The notes below the pieces were generated by a model. It saw nothing but the letters and a program-made list of their open reading frames with translations, was not told the origin of the DNA and ran no database searches. Below, piece by piece: positions 21,161 to 32,997 of a stretch of 64,000 bases of DNA; position 1 is the first letter of the stretch; the number at the start of each line of letters is the position of its first letter. A program made the translations under genes and the position numbers. Location of the stretch: contig MU271149.1 of the NCBI GenBank assembly GCA_021432605.1, forward strand, positions 1,736,001-1,800,000. Reading direction: 5' to 3'. The stretch is from Coniochaeta sp. PMI_546. Its lineage: Eukaryota; Ascomycota; Sordariomycetes; Coniochaetales; Coniochaetaceae.

Positions 21161-21836
21161 TCAACGCATAGCGGACCGAGCCAGTCGATATAATTCGCCA
21201 AGGGCCGACAGCTCTGGCGTAGGAGCTGGGGCGTCTTCGAGGCCGTACTCATAGTTGTGTCCGTCGGTTTTCGCTCTGGTAGTATCTCCTCTCTGCTTCG
21301 TGATCAACCGGACAACCCCTGAGTAAATATCGACTAATCAAGTATGATCCCCTGTATGAATAAGCCTTGATGGACGTAGGGTTCTAGTGTATGTAGTACC
21401 ACCCAGATGAACTGGTTGGACGGCTCGGCAAACCACAATCCATCTACCTCATATTTATACGAGCTACTGTGGTAAGCTTTCAGAGCCGGGGTTTATGTGA
21501 CGTAGTAGATCGTCATACTGTCTGTCACTGACCTCGTATATCCACTCGACGCTTTTGAGTAACAAACGCGATGCCGCAACTATACCACTGATTTCAGCAC
21601 CGGCACCACGAAGTGCGAGGCCCCGTAGTCTCCCGACTGATGTAATCCTGGCGGGGAACTGACTGTTACAGTTGTAGGATGGACTCGCGTTACGCGGCCG
21701 TCGGTTCCTCATGCCATTTTAGGAAGTTCGAGATGTAGGCTTGATCGTTGAGGCCATCACAGGAGTCGGCACTTATGCCAGCAATTCTCAGAAACGACGC
21801 CAATGGCAATAGCATCAGAAACGATTTCTGAGACAT
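21161..21836 (-). CDS. Possible multi-exon secreted protein gene, exon model unresolved
   Basis: Several coding-like minus-strand pieces lie close together. An ATG at 21836 opens about 48 codons with a signal-peptide-like start (MSQKSFLMLLPLASFLRIAG, then SADSCDG). A downstream piece reads KYEVDGLWFAEPSNQF around 21450-21320. The last piece, after a TTGATTAG acceptor-like site near 21330, runs about 57 codons (start VDIYSGVVRLITKQRG, end LGELYRLARSAMR) to TGA 21163-21161. I could not join them with consistent phases, so the exact introns are not given. It could be a real secreted protein, a decayed gene, or chance. I do not recognise any of these peptides. Confidence 0.3.
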
Positions 21837-22061
21837 GTTGGAGAGGCAATCCACACTCCTCTAATATTGTCAACATCTTTGCCGGAATGTAATGGATCCC
21901 CCAAAGCTGCGCTGCATGCTTATCCTCCTCGTAGAAAACAAACAACAAGGGTTATTGGAACGGCTCGCTCGCTATCACCTCGCTTGCTGTCACCTCACTG
22001 CTCAACGTAACCCAGGAACCCCATCAACCATCAAAAGTCCCTTACATTACCTAGCTTAACT

Positions 22062-23921
<1,860 letters not shown>

Positions 23922-26900
23922 CTATGATGGCCGTGCTCTGGCTCGATCCTCAACCTCAATCAGTTCCCTCCTTGCGTCCCTAAGGACGTCCTCAAGTTGG
24001 TACACCTCGCTCATCGACAATGTGGCGCCACGGAGGGCGTCTAGCCCACCCTTGAAGAAGCCCATTATCTTCTGGAAGCGACTCTCTTCCGGCTCCAGCA
24101 CCGCTTGAGCTGGTGTGGCTGCTGTTGCCGTCCTCTGTTGCACTTCAATCGTGCTTGCGGCCGTCTCAATCTCCATATCGCCACTGTTCTGCTCTCCCAT
24201 CAGCTCGACGGCAGTCTGCATCTCTGCGGATTGCTCCGCTTGCGTCACCTCCATGGGCCCCTTTGCCACAGGTAGTTCCGACCCAGCACCTTCCTGCGAG
24301 ATCTGAGCTTCCGTCTCCTGGGCGATTTGGGATTGAACTTCGAGATCAATGTCGTCAGAGGTGTCATCAGCGGCGTTCGGTGCCGAGAGATCCACTTCTT
24401 CAAAGCTCTCCGTCTTCTGGGTGTAATGACTGTTCTGGGAGTATTCTTTGGCAGACTGGGTAACATCTGCCGCCTGGTTCTCTGTAAGATCGACAACCTC
24501 AGCAGGAGCTTGCTCCTCAGACCCAGACTTTGCACGCTGGAGCGATTTCCTCCTCTTGGCCGCCGCCGCCTGAGAACCCCTGAAACCGCCACGCTTGCGC
24601 TTCCTGCGGCCTTGGCTGGATGTCTGGGAAGCCGGCGCCGAGGCCGATTCGGTAGCGCTGTCATCCGCTACAGGAGCAGATACCATGAAATCGTCTTTCT
24701 TAACCGGCGAAGACACGATGATGCAGTCGAGCGCTTCGTTAGACTGGCCTTGAGTGACGTCGTGCTGCGGCGCCGCCGCCAGCAGGTCCCGACCTCGCTT
24801 CATCTCCGGTGACTCGGTTAGCTGGCGATATTCGTATTCCGCAGGGTTGACTTTCGCTGAATCAATCTCCACAACGAGTCTGACCAAGCTGCTCTGGTCT
24901 ATATCGCTGCTGTTAAAAGACTCATCTACAGACGCGGCCGTCTTCTTCCTGGAACTCGTCCGTTTCGACAACGGCCTAGGTGTGTGATGGTTTCGCTTTC
25001 TGCTGGATCGTCTAGAGTTGGTGGTTGTGGGCGTCTCCACTGCGGCGCTATTCTGAGTTTCAAGCTCCTCGTGGTGGACGATGCGAGTGTGTTGGGGAGT
25101 AGATGGATCTTCCACGGCACTGACATCTGGCATGTCGGGTACCGGAGCGACGTCAGAAGCAACGGCCGTCACAACTTGAGCAGGAACCTTAGGCGCAACT
25201 TCTGCATTCACATCCAGGATAGTGGGTTCTTGCTTCGCAATCTCTTTGGTAGCCACTGCCGAAGTAGGCTCCGGAGCGCCGAGCTCTGAGGCAGTGAGAT
25301 CCAGCGCAGAGCTGTCCGCTTCTGCAGCAGGCTCATCAATCATGACACTGTCTTCAACCATGCTCTCCATAATCACCGACTCGCCCAGCTCAAGCTCAGG
25401 TTTGTCATGGCTATCAGCCTGCGAGTCGTTGTCATGTTCACCCTGCCCAGATAGCTCGAACTCGTCGACGTCCATCTGGCTCGAGTCGACGATGACTTGC
25501 TCATGATGAGGAGGCGCCGGAGAGCCAGAGACGGGAGAAGACGAGAATTGCCACTCGTCCATCAGGCTGTTACTGGCAGACCTGGATTGTATTTCTTTCG
25601 CCAGAGGATTGCGTCTCGGTTCGGGAGGTGATGAGGGTGGTTCAGCCATGTCACTGTCGTGGTCAGGCAGGGCGGTGAACTGGCCACGGCGCGGTGTGGG
25701 CGTGGATGCGATGAATTCCTCAATGGTGACCCGTGGCTCCGGCGTAGCAGCCCGCACACGAGGGAGTTTTTGAGGTGAAGTCCCGCGGGATGAAGCACGG
25801 GAGGAAGGGCGGATTTTGCGACCGGGGCTGGATCGTATCTCTGGGAACAGGCTGGCAACCTCCTTTTGCCTTTCGCGGACTTCTCTCTGACGGTCTGTGA
25901 GGACCTGTGATTCAACTCCGGCGGAGAGGATGGGGGAAGACTCGATAGCTGCAAACTGGATCTGAGAATCGTCGTGCCTCAACTTGGGGGTTGCGCTGCG
26001 TCGCCGGGCCTTGGAGGGTTTTACCTCCGGGGTCAGCTCCTGATGGTGCTTGGAAGGCACAGAGAGCCCGACGGAGGAAGATCTAAAATGAACGGATCTA
26101 GAAGGCTGAGGAGTAGCCCTGCCACTGGACCTAGGACGTTCGAGTTGCGGAAGCTCAATGTCATCCTCTTGAGTTTCGACGAACAATGGTTCCTCACCGG
26201 TCGATTCGATGCTGGAAACGTCCAGCCCAGGGAGGACAATGTCCACAAAGGGACGAAGAGACAGCAGCACCGCTTTGAGCTTCTCAGGGTACTGGACTTC
26301 CTCGATTTGCTCGAACACGCTGTTCCAGAGAGATAGCGCAGAGTTGACTACCTGCCGATGCTTGCTTTTGAAGGCCGCACAGAGTAGTGGCTCCAGGTCA
26401 TCTAGCGGTAACTGTTGCAAACCATCGTATCCACGAAGTATGTTGCAAATCAGCTGCCAGGTGGATTTTATCGCTTCGTCAACCTCAGCCGGGTTGCGGT
26501 GATCCTCGGCCAAGAGATCTCCAACCCAGGGAACCAGGCCGTCCTGAAGCGTGACGAGGGATTTTGTCAGCAACTGAGGATTGCAACGCTCCAGGAAGCT
26601 GCCGACACTTTTTAGCAGAGCCGCAACCCGTCCTTCGTTGTCCGCCCCATGGACATAAAAGTGGTTCAAGATCAGGTTGACGGACTTATAAAGGTTGTCA
26701 AAGGGATCGAAAGACGCTGACCGTGATCCAGCACCCCATAGACGGCGTCGGGCAGCATCAACAGCTTGACGGTCGCGCGGCTGATTTGCGGCAGATAAGA
26801 GCTCCGTGGTGCATTTGACCATCAAAGGAGAGACAACGGGGACCGACCCTACCGTGCAGCGATCAAAAACGATCTTGGCCAAAGGCTCAATGACAACAAT

Positions 26901-29456
26901 TGCCACCCCTGCCTCACCAGTCTCGTCTCGAACACGGTTAATGAGAGTGTGAAAGAACGACTCCCAATGATTCCATGGCAGGTTCGGTGTGGATCGCAGG
27001 CCCCGTTCCAGAATTCGAACTACGTCCCGATACTCGTGGCCAACAGGGGTGTCTGCCCCTGAACCCGTGGAACGGTGACTGCTTTGACCAGCATCCAGCC
27101 AGGCGGAAACAACATCGGCCGTGAACTTCCACGGTCCAAACGGGATCATAGCTTCCATCGGGACCGTGCACAACAGTTCTTGGACGAGGTCCACGCGTCC
27201 TTTGTCGCTCTTTGCCGCCAAGAATGGTGAGAAGACCGAGGCAAAGAAACTGGCGAAGTTGTCATCATCGTGGATGCCATGTGGCAGGGCGGAGAGTATT
27301 GCGAACATGTGTTTCAATGGTGACTTGATTAAGCCCTGGTTCTTCCCAGGACGATGAGTTGGAGTCGCGATTGGGACGAAGTTGAACCCCTTGTCCACAG
27401 ATAGAAGCTTTTCCGTGAAAGGTAATAGGCCCAGCGACTCGATCATGACGCTCAGATAGGTCTGAATAGCCTTCAGGAAGATAGCACCGGTCTCGGCGCC
27501 TTCTTGCGGACCTTGCTTCCAGATCTTTTGTAAAGTGTTGAAAGCGAACGAAACGAAGACAGCTGTGTCAACGGAAACCTTGATCTCCTTCGAGGCTGCA
27601 GCAGCGACAGCTGTGACGAGATTGCGCCACAGCTTGTACGTGGGACTGTTGATATCGCGAACACTGCTAAAGTTCTGCATCAGGATCGGTTCGACGAGTT
27701 CGAACACCTTGGCTGCGTTGCGTCTCAGCCACTTAGAATCGATGGCAGGGAGCTCGTCGGCCTGTATTAGTTGCTTTTCCATGGCCCGTTCTGGATTCCA
27801 CACGCGTGGCGTTACACAGTCGAAAAGCCCCGCCAGAATGATGGTGGCGTGGAAGGTTCCGTCGTAGGTAAAAGCTGCGGGCCGGTCGAGAAGCTGCTTT
27901 AGCAAAGGTTTAACACAGCAGTCCCATTGCCCGTCGAGGAGTTGGAGATTGGCGCTGGGCTTGAAGGTGTAGTACAGAAGATGGCGGACACCACCGACAA
28001 CAGCGTCTCGGAAGTCGTCGACGTGCTTTCCTGGGACAGCCTTCCGTTTTAGTTGGGCCAGAAATGGCTGGGTGAGGATTGGGACGGCCTTAGAGAACGA
28101 CCGGTCGTCCATCAACATGACGTAGCCTAGGCGGGACCAGGCAACATTGGCCTCGATCCTTGTCCTCATGTCGGCGCCGTTGAAGCAGCCTTGGATGATT
28201 TTGAGCCACGAAGAGAACCCATCCCACTTATCCATTGGGCATCTGAGAAAGAGAACGATGACGCTCCAAATCTGTGGCACCGCAGCAGACTCGGCTTTCC
28301 CTTTAGCCATGGTACGCAGCCTATCCTGATAGAAGTCAATGTACCTCATCTCCTCATGTGTCTGGTTGAAGAGTTCCATGACTTTCCGTGAGATATTCTT
28401 CTCCTTGCCGATTGTGAAGCCGGACTCGAGGCCGAGGTTTATGGCACAAGACCTTATCTCCTTTAGCTCACTGAGCATGTCGGTGAACAAGTCTAGTAGC
28501 CAGTCGGAGTGGACAGCCATCAGGTGCCGGCACTGCTTAACAAGCTTCGTATAGATAAGGACGCGCGACATTATGATGCTCTTCCCCTTGAGATGATCCT
28601 CAATCTTGCGGACCGAGGAGACTAGCCTTCCAACACGATCCGATGTCATGACCTTCATAGTGGAAAAGTTTTGAACAGCTACGACCTGCATCAAATGCCT
28701 GACCACTTCTTTGGGTACAGAAGGATCCTCGAATGACCTTATGCAGTGATCGACGATAGACATGGCGAAGTCGTTGGTCAGTGTCGAAGCGATGGCCGGG
28801 AAGTGGAGGAACGTAATTAGCAGACCGAGGGCCTGGTTGGCAAGGGGCGAATCGATGGTGCCTGCGGAGCTCTTGGCCGTGATATCACGCTGCATGAACT
28901 GCATGAAGAGGCTCATTTTCTCCTGGAGAGCCACGCGATCAGGCAGGTTATTAGAAGCCTTGAGGGCCCTTACTAGCATCATGTATGCATCCAGCCTCGA
29001 GTCGCGGTCGACCCCGGCGAGCTGTTGTATTGTTGAGTCCAGCATGACTCCGAGTTTAACATTAGAGTCCGTCGGTTCCAGAGAAGTTGTGCTGGTTCGT
29101 AATGGATTTGGTCCGTATGTGGCTTTCAAGATCGACTTGACGGGTTTCGACACGCTAGATGGGAGGGATATCGGGGTAGGTACACGTTTTGTCTCGCCGT
29201 CTGCATATACCGGTGGTTCCTGATACTCGGCCTTGGCCGAGAAGCCTACTCTTTTCCTTCTTGATGTCGATCCACCGGATGCTGGGGAGTGGGCGCTCGG
29301 GGGTGTGTGGAGGCTCGAGGCGGGCGGTTGGAGAGCAGACGAGATATTGAGCTGCCTTGTTTGGAGTTCGATTTCATGAATTGTCTCCCGAGGAGGCGTC
29401 GGTGGTCGAGGTGGAAGTGATTGCAAGACTGTCGACATTACGGCTGGCGATGCCAT
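23922..29456 (-). CDS. RIF1: RIF1 homologue, telomere and replication-timing regulator
   Basis: One long minus-strand exon, 1844 residues. The first ATG in frame is at 29456 (MASPAVMSTVLQ). The N-terminus (1-115) carries both PP1-docking motifs of Rif1: RVGF at 69-72 and SILK at 108-111, so recruitment of protein phosphatase 1 to oppose DDK at origins is expected. Residues from about 125 to 1150 form a helical HEAT-type array matching the Rif1 N-terminal domain (start LGVMLDSTIQQLAG). The following 600 residues are acidic and Ser/Pro-rich, with basic patches (RKRKRGGFRG) that may bind DNA. A short helical C-terminus (FQKIMGFFKGGLDAL) may mediate self-association, as in yeast. The absence of introns over 5.5 kb is unusual beside its neighbours. 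Confidence 0.88.
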   Translation of the reverse strand: MASPAVMSTVLQSLPPRPPTPPRETIHEIELQTRQLNISSALQPPASSLHTPPSAHSPASGGSTSRRKRVGFSAKAEYQEPPVYADGETKRVPTPISLPSSVSKPVKSILKATYGPNPLRTSTTSLEPTDSNVKLGVMLDSTIQQLAGVDRDSRLDAYMMLVRALKASNNLPDRVALQEKMSLFMQFMQRDITAKSSAGTIDSPLANQALGLLITFLHFPAIASTLTNDFAMSIVDHCIRSFEDPSVPKEVVRHLMQVVAVQNFSTMKVMTSDRVGRLVSSVRKIEDHLKGKSIIMSRVLIYTKLVKQCRHLMAVHSDWLLDLFTDMLSELKEIRSCAINLGLESGFTIGKEKNISRKVMELFNQTHEEMRYIDFYQDRLRTMAKGKAESAAVPQIWSVIVLFLRCPMDKWDGFSSWLKIIQGCFNGADMRTRIEANVAWSRLGYVMLMDDRSFSKAVPILTQPFLAQLKRKAVPGKHVDDFRDAVVGGVRHLLYYTFKPSANLQLLDGQWDCCVKPLLKQLLDRPAAFTYDGTFHATIILAGLFDCVTPRVWNPERAMEKQLIQADELPAIDSKWLRRNAAKVFELVEPILMQNFSSVRDINSPTYKLWRNLVTAVAAAASKEIKVSVDTAVFVSFAFNTLQKIWKQGPQEGAETGAIFLKAIQTYLSVMIESLGLLPFTEKLLSVDKGFNFVPIATPTHRPGKNQGLIKSPLKHMFAILSALPHGIHDDDNFASFFASVFSPFLAAKSDKGRVDLVQELLCTVPMEAMIPFGPWKFTADVVSAWLDAGQSSHRSTGSGADTPVGHEYRDVVRILERGLRSTPNLPWNHWESFFHTLINRVRDETGEAGVAIVVIEPLAKIVFDRCTVGSVPVVSPLMVKCTTELLSAANQPRDRQAVDAARRRLWGAGSRSASFDPFDNLYKSVNLILNHFYVHGADNEGRVAALLKSVGSFLERCNPQLLTKSLVTLQDGLVPWVGDLLAEDHRNPAEVDEAIKSTWQLICNILRGYDGLQQLPLDDLEPLLCAAFKSKHRQVVNSALSLWNSVFEQIEEVQYPEKLKAVLLSLRPFVDIVLPGLDVSSIESTGEEPLFVETQEDDIELPQLERPRSSGRATPQPSRSVHFRSSSVGLSVPSKHHQELTPEVKPSKARRRSATPKLRHDDSQIQFAAIESSPILSAGVESQVLTDRQREVRERQKEVASLFPEIRSSPGRKIRPSSRASSRGTSPQKLPRVRAATPEPRVTIEEFIASTPTPRRGQFTALPDHDSDMAEPPSSPPEPRRNPLAKEIQSRSASNSLMDEWQFSSSPVSGSPAPPHHEQVIVDSSQMDVDEFELSGQGEHDNDSQADSHDKPELELGESVIMESMVEDSVMIDEPAAEADSSALDLTASELGAPEPTSAVATKEIAKQEPTILDVNAEVAPKVPAQVVTAVASDVAPVPDMPDVSAVEDPSTPQHTRIVHHEELETQNSAAVETPTTTNSRRSSRKRNHHTPRPLSKRTSSRKKTAASVDESFNSSDIDQSSLVRLVVEIDSAKVNPAEYEYRQLTESPEMKRGRDLLAAAPQHDVTQGQSNEALDCIIVSSPVKKDDFMVSAPVADDSATESASAPASQTSSQGRRKRKRGGFRGSQAAAAKRRKSLQRAKSGSEEQAPAEVVDLTENQAADVTQSAKEYSQNSHYTQKTESFEEVDLSAPNAADDTSDDIDLEVQSQIAQETEAQISQEGAGSELPVAKGPMEVTQAEQSAEMQTAVELMGEQNSGDMEIETAASTIEVQQRTATAATPAQAVLEPEESRFQKIMGFFKGGLDALRGATLSMSEVYQLEDVLRDARRELIEVEDRARARPS

Positions 29457-30531
29457 AGCGACAAAGCCTGAGAGAGCTCCGCACCCTTGACCACACGTCG
29501 CTATCTGCTTGTCAAGTGCATGCAGAGACTCATTCGAGATCCTTTGATATCTAGGGATTATGATGAAATACAATAACCAGAAGCTGCAGTCCGGCTGATA
29601 GAGTGACCGTTGATTCGTGAGTGAAGGAGCTGCACATACGCGGTGGGAGTGGTGCCGCTGGATGTCGAGGGTTGACGTTGAAGTTGGAGTATGGAGAAGC
29701 TGCACCGAGAACGTGCGCCTATGTAAATTAGCGAGAATGGCTGGGAAACCAAATTCCCTTGGACGCGGTCACGCAAAACGCGTGCACGCGTAAAGAGGAC
29801 TTCCCCACTGTTCCTGCTCCACTTGGCGCTCCCTGGCTGACGGGCCGATACGGTGAGGCTGTCAGACTTTAATGTGGTGCTCCTACACGATAATGTACCT
29901 TATGTAATTCCACTCCGAGCTCCCCCAGATTTAGCGGGCCGATCCAAGAAACCATCGGGTGTCCCGCACGAGACCCCTTATTGTGGTAAGGTATACCTGC
30001 ACTCGTATCTGCACTTGTCACTGTCTCAAAGTACCTACCTGAGCACACGAGACCTTCAGCTTATCACGAAGACTATTAAGGTAAGGTACCTAGGAACTAG
30101 TAGCTCTTCAGTAGCTCTTCGGCCTCCAGTCTGTATAGTCGATCTTGTTCAACGCGGCGTCATTGGTGCCAATTCGGCCTTCACGCGCGGGCACCTCTCA
30201 CCTACCTCACCTCTACAATATTCCATTACATTGGAAACGTCAGGGACTTGGCTTGTACAACCGAAGAACGGCTACACTCCATCTGTTCCAAACCCCTTTC
30301 TGTTTCTCCGAGGTGGTCATCTTCCTTTTATCCTGATCCTGAAACAACCCGGACATATCAAGGCCATAACATCTTCTTCGACCTCGAGTTGCAGTGCTGA
30401 TATCAGCATATACTTCAAGTCATCGGGAACCTCCAGATCAAGATTTCTGTGCCTGACGCAGGCGTGACAACCAGGTCCCTCCACAGTTCCCCGCCACTCA
30501 GCTTGCGGTTGTTCATCAAAGCAGCGACAGT
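29457..30531. promoter_or_regulatory. Divergent promoter region of RIF1 and RIC8
   Basis: It separates two divergent starts by 1.07 kb. A 204-codon plus-strand frame at 29853-30467 contains no ATG and was rejected. It holds a run of TAAGGTACCTA-type palindromic sequence near 30075-30094. Confidence 0.45.
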
Positions 30532-32168
30532 ATGCCTGAACTCACACAAGGAGTTCTAGCGGGCTCTGGTCAGTGTCGTTCCCTGAAATTTCAATGGTGC
30601 AAGTGCTAAATAGATACAATAGCTAAGTGGGAGGCTGTGAAAACTCTCATGAACAAGTTGACTGAAGACTTGAAGTCCATAAATCTCCTGCCACACCGTA
30701 TTACTTTCAGGATCCTCACTCGGCCTGTGTTGTGATACTGACAGTCTGCTAGAACGAGATGGTCTTTTGGAAGAACTCAAGATCTACGGGCGTGACCCTA
30801 CCAATGCTGATCCTATATTTACGAAAGAAGTATGTGTACCGACGAAACCGCTCTCGCGCATAAAGCTAATGTGCGATGACAGGGCATAGAGACTCTTGCC
30901 AGACATGCTTTCAATAGTCCCTCTAATACCACGTCCCGCAATGCTCTACGAGTACTTTGTAACGCCATGTTTCTACGGCCGGAAACAAGACAAATGTTTG
31001 TTGACCTGGGATACGAAGCAAAGGCCTGCAATAAGTTGAAGAACGATAACCGGGATGATGAGTTCCTCATCTCTAGACTCATCTTCCTAACGACATACAA
31101 CACTACCGTTGACCTCACCACCCTGATAGACCAACATCACCTCGCCGACAGTATCGCCCAGAATCTGTCCCGCCATGCAAAACGCATATCTGCAAAAGGC
31201 ACCAAGGCGAAGGTTGACCCTATGGAAGACATGGCCCTCACTGAGACCTTGAAGTTGCTATTTAACGTCACCCACTTTGCGCCGGACCGTGTCACTGCCT
31301 TTACGCCAGCAATACCTCACATCGTTACGATCCTGACGAAGCATGACTTACCGGTCTCGAGCACTCCGCTGGCCCCTCCCTTCGGACAACTGATCAACGC
31401 GTTCTTGAATCTCAAGCTGGACGACAAGGACGCCCAGTCGAGCCTCTACCCGAAGAATGAACCAACTGCGGTCGCGGACCGACTTATACAGCTCCTCGAT
31501 ATGGCTTTGATTGCCTATTCGGATGAGGAACTCGAAACAAGCGTCACGCCAACAGTCAGTGCCATCATGGCCGTCTACGAACACGCGCCAGAAGACGTAC
31601 GCACCTTCATCCGGGGCAAGGTACTGCCCACAGAGGAAGACCGGAAGCAAGTTCTAGGCCGGGGCAACAGTCTGACATCGAGGTTACTACGTAACTCGAC
31701 AAATCCCTTGACGCCCAAACTTCGAGATGCCATCTCGCACCTTCTCTTTGACCTCTCGGATAAAGACGCGAACAAGTTTGTACAGAATGTCGGCTACGGG
31801 TTTGCTTCCGGTTTTCTGTTCCAGAATAATCTGCCTATACCAGAATCTGCCTCCGAGGCATACAGTTCTGCGAGCGGAGATGAAAGGCCTGTTAACCCCA
31901 TTACCGGCCAATTTATTGATACGGAGAAGTTTGCGGAGATGCCAGAGATGACCCAGGAGGAGAAGGAGCGCGAGGCGGAGCGCTTGTTTGTGCTCTTCGA
32001 AAGGCAAGTTTTTCCCTGCAGACCTGCTGTACTGAAATCGAGCTGACGATCGACTTCAGGCTCAAGAAGACTGGCGTGATGAACGTGGAGAACCCTGTGG
32101 AAAGGGCATATCGAGAGGGTCGCGTTCGGGAACTTGCCGATGATGAGGTTGAAGAAGTTGATGACTGA
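30532..32168 (+). CDS. RIC8: RIC8/synembryn, guanine nucleotide exchange factor for G-alpha
   Basis: Five exons, 30532-30568, 30623-30697, 30753-30829, 30883-32003 and 32060-32168; 472 residues. The small first exons were rebuilt from phase: MPELTQGVLAGS joins AKWEAVKTLMNKLTEDLK, then SINLLPHQRDGLLEELK, then IYGRDPTNADPIFTKE, then GIETLARHAF. The rest matches Ric8: FVDLGYEAKACNKLK, NRDDEFLISRLIFLTTY, LLFNVTHFAP and KTGVMNVENPVERAYREG. Ric8 acts on heterotrimeric G-alpha subunits as a receptor-independent exchange factor and chaperone, and in fungi is needed for growth, conidiation and virulence. The last intron (32004-32059) starts with GC rather than GT: only the AG/GCAAGT donor keeps the FER-LKKTG frame. 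The other introns are 53-55 nt with GT donors. Confidence 0.93.
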
Positions 32169-32997
32169 AATGGACTAGCTGTCAGTGGATATCAGGGTTC
32201 GCCGACGCTTGGCTACTGAAAGGGAAGCGAGGGTAAGTTCCTCTGTCAATATCAGACTCGTGGCAAGTGAAGCATGAGAAAGTCCCACGCGAAGGATAGC
32301 TTGAGGCATGGCGGCCACTATCAGATCCTGTAGCACAGTGTGCGCCGATGATATGTGAATGAGCGCTTTCATACGTGACTTGAAGACGTGGAAGAAGAAA
32401 ACAGATCATTATCCTATATAAGTAGATCCTATTACTGGTACTCTACAGAGCAGATTTCATCTCTATCTCATAATCACCCTCTTAATGGAGGTAGGTGGAC
32501 TTGATCAGCGGTGAAATAGTGTATATACTTGTACTGTGTGCGCTCAACCCGGCGCACACAGTAGCCCCACCTGTCTACGCGCACTCCCGGCGCAACAGAC
32601 CTCCACCTTCTGTTTACACCCATCACCTACTTGAACCTCACTCATCAACGCTCCTTCCTTTGAACTCCACAGTCGTGTGTATTGTGTGGAAATACAGGTT
32701 TGATAGGCCGATTCATTTTGCTGCATCCAAGGCACTTGGGTCTGCTCAGAAAGCAGATCTGGCAATTTCTGCGTAATTTTTTCCCCATCGCGGCGCTCTT
32801 CGGCTGAAACATCCATACTATAACGCGTCTTGCGCCGGACTACTTAGATCGCCAAAAGAACGCGCCTACGGCTTCCTTTCGTCACTACCCACGACCTACT
32901 TCTTTCCCAAGTGAACTCCGAAGTCTCATTTCTTTGTCAAGCGTCTCAGTGCAACCAAACGACAACTTCGGCACCACGTCAGTCGCGACTAGCAGCA
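32169..32997. other. Intergenic region and leader of the chromodomain gene
   Basis: No supported coding frame. A pyrimidine-rich stretch lies in the last 150 nt, as usual for a fungal promoter. Confidence 0.5.

Noticed and set aside
29853-30467. 204-codon plus-strand frame in the RIF1/RIC8 promoter region
   Set aside because: It contains no ATG at all and starts from GTG; no domain is seen.
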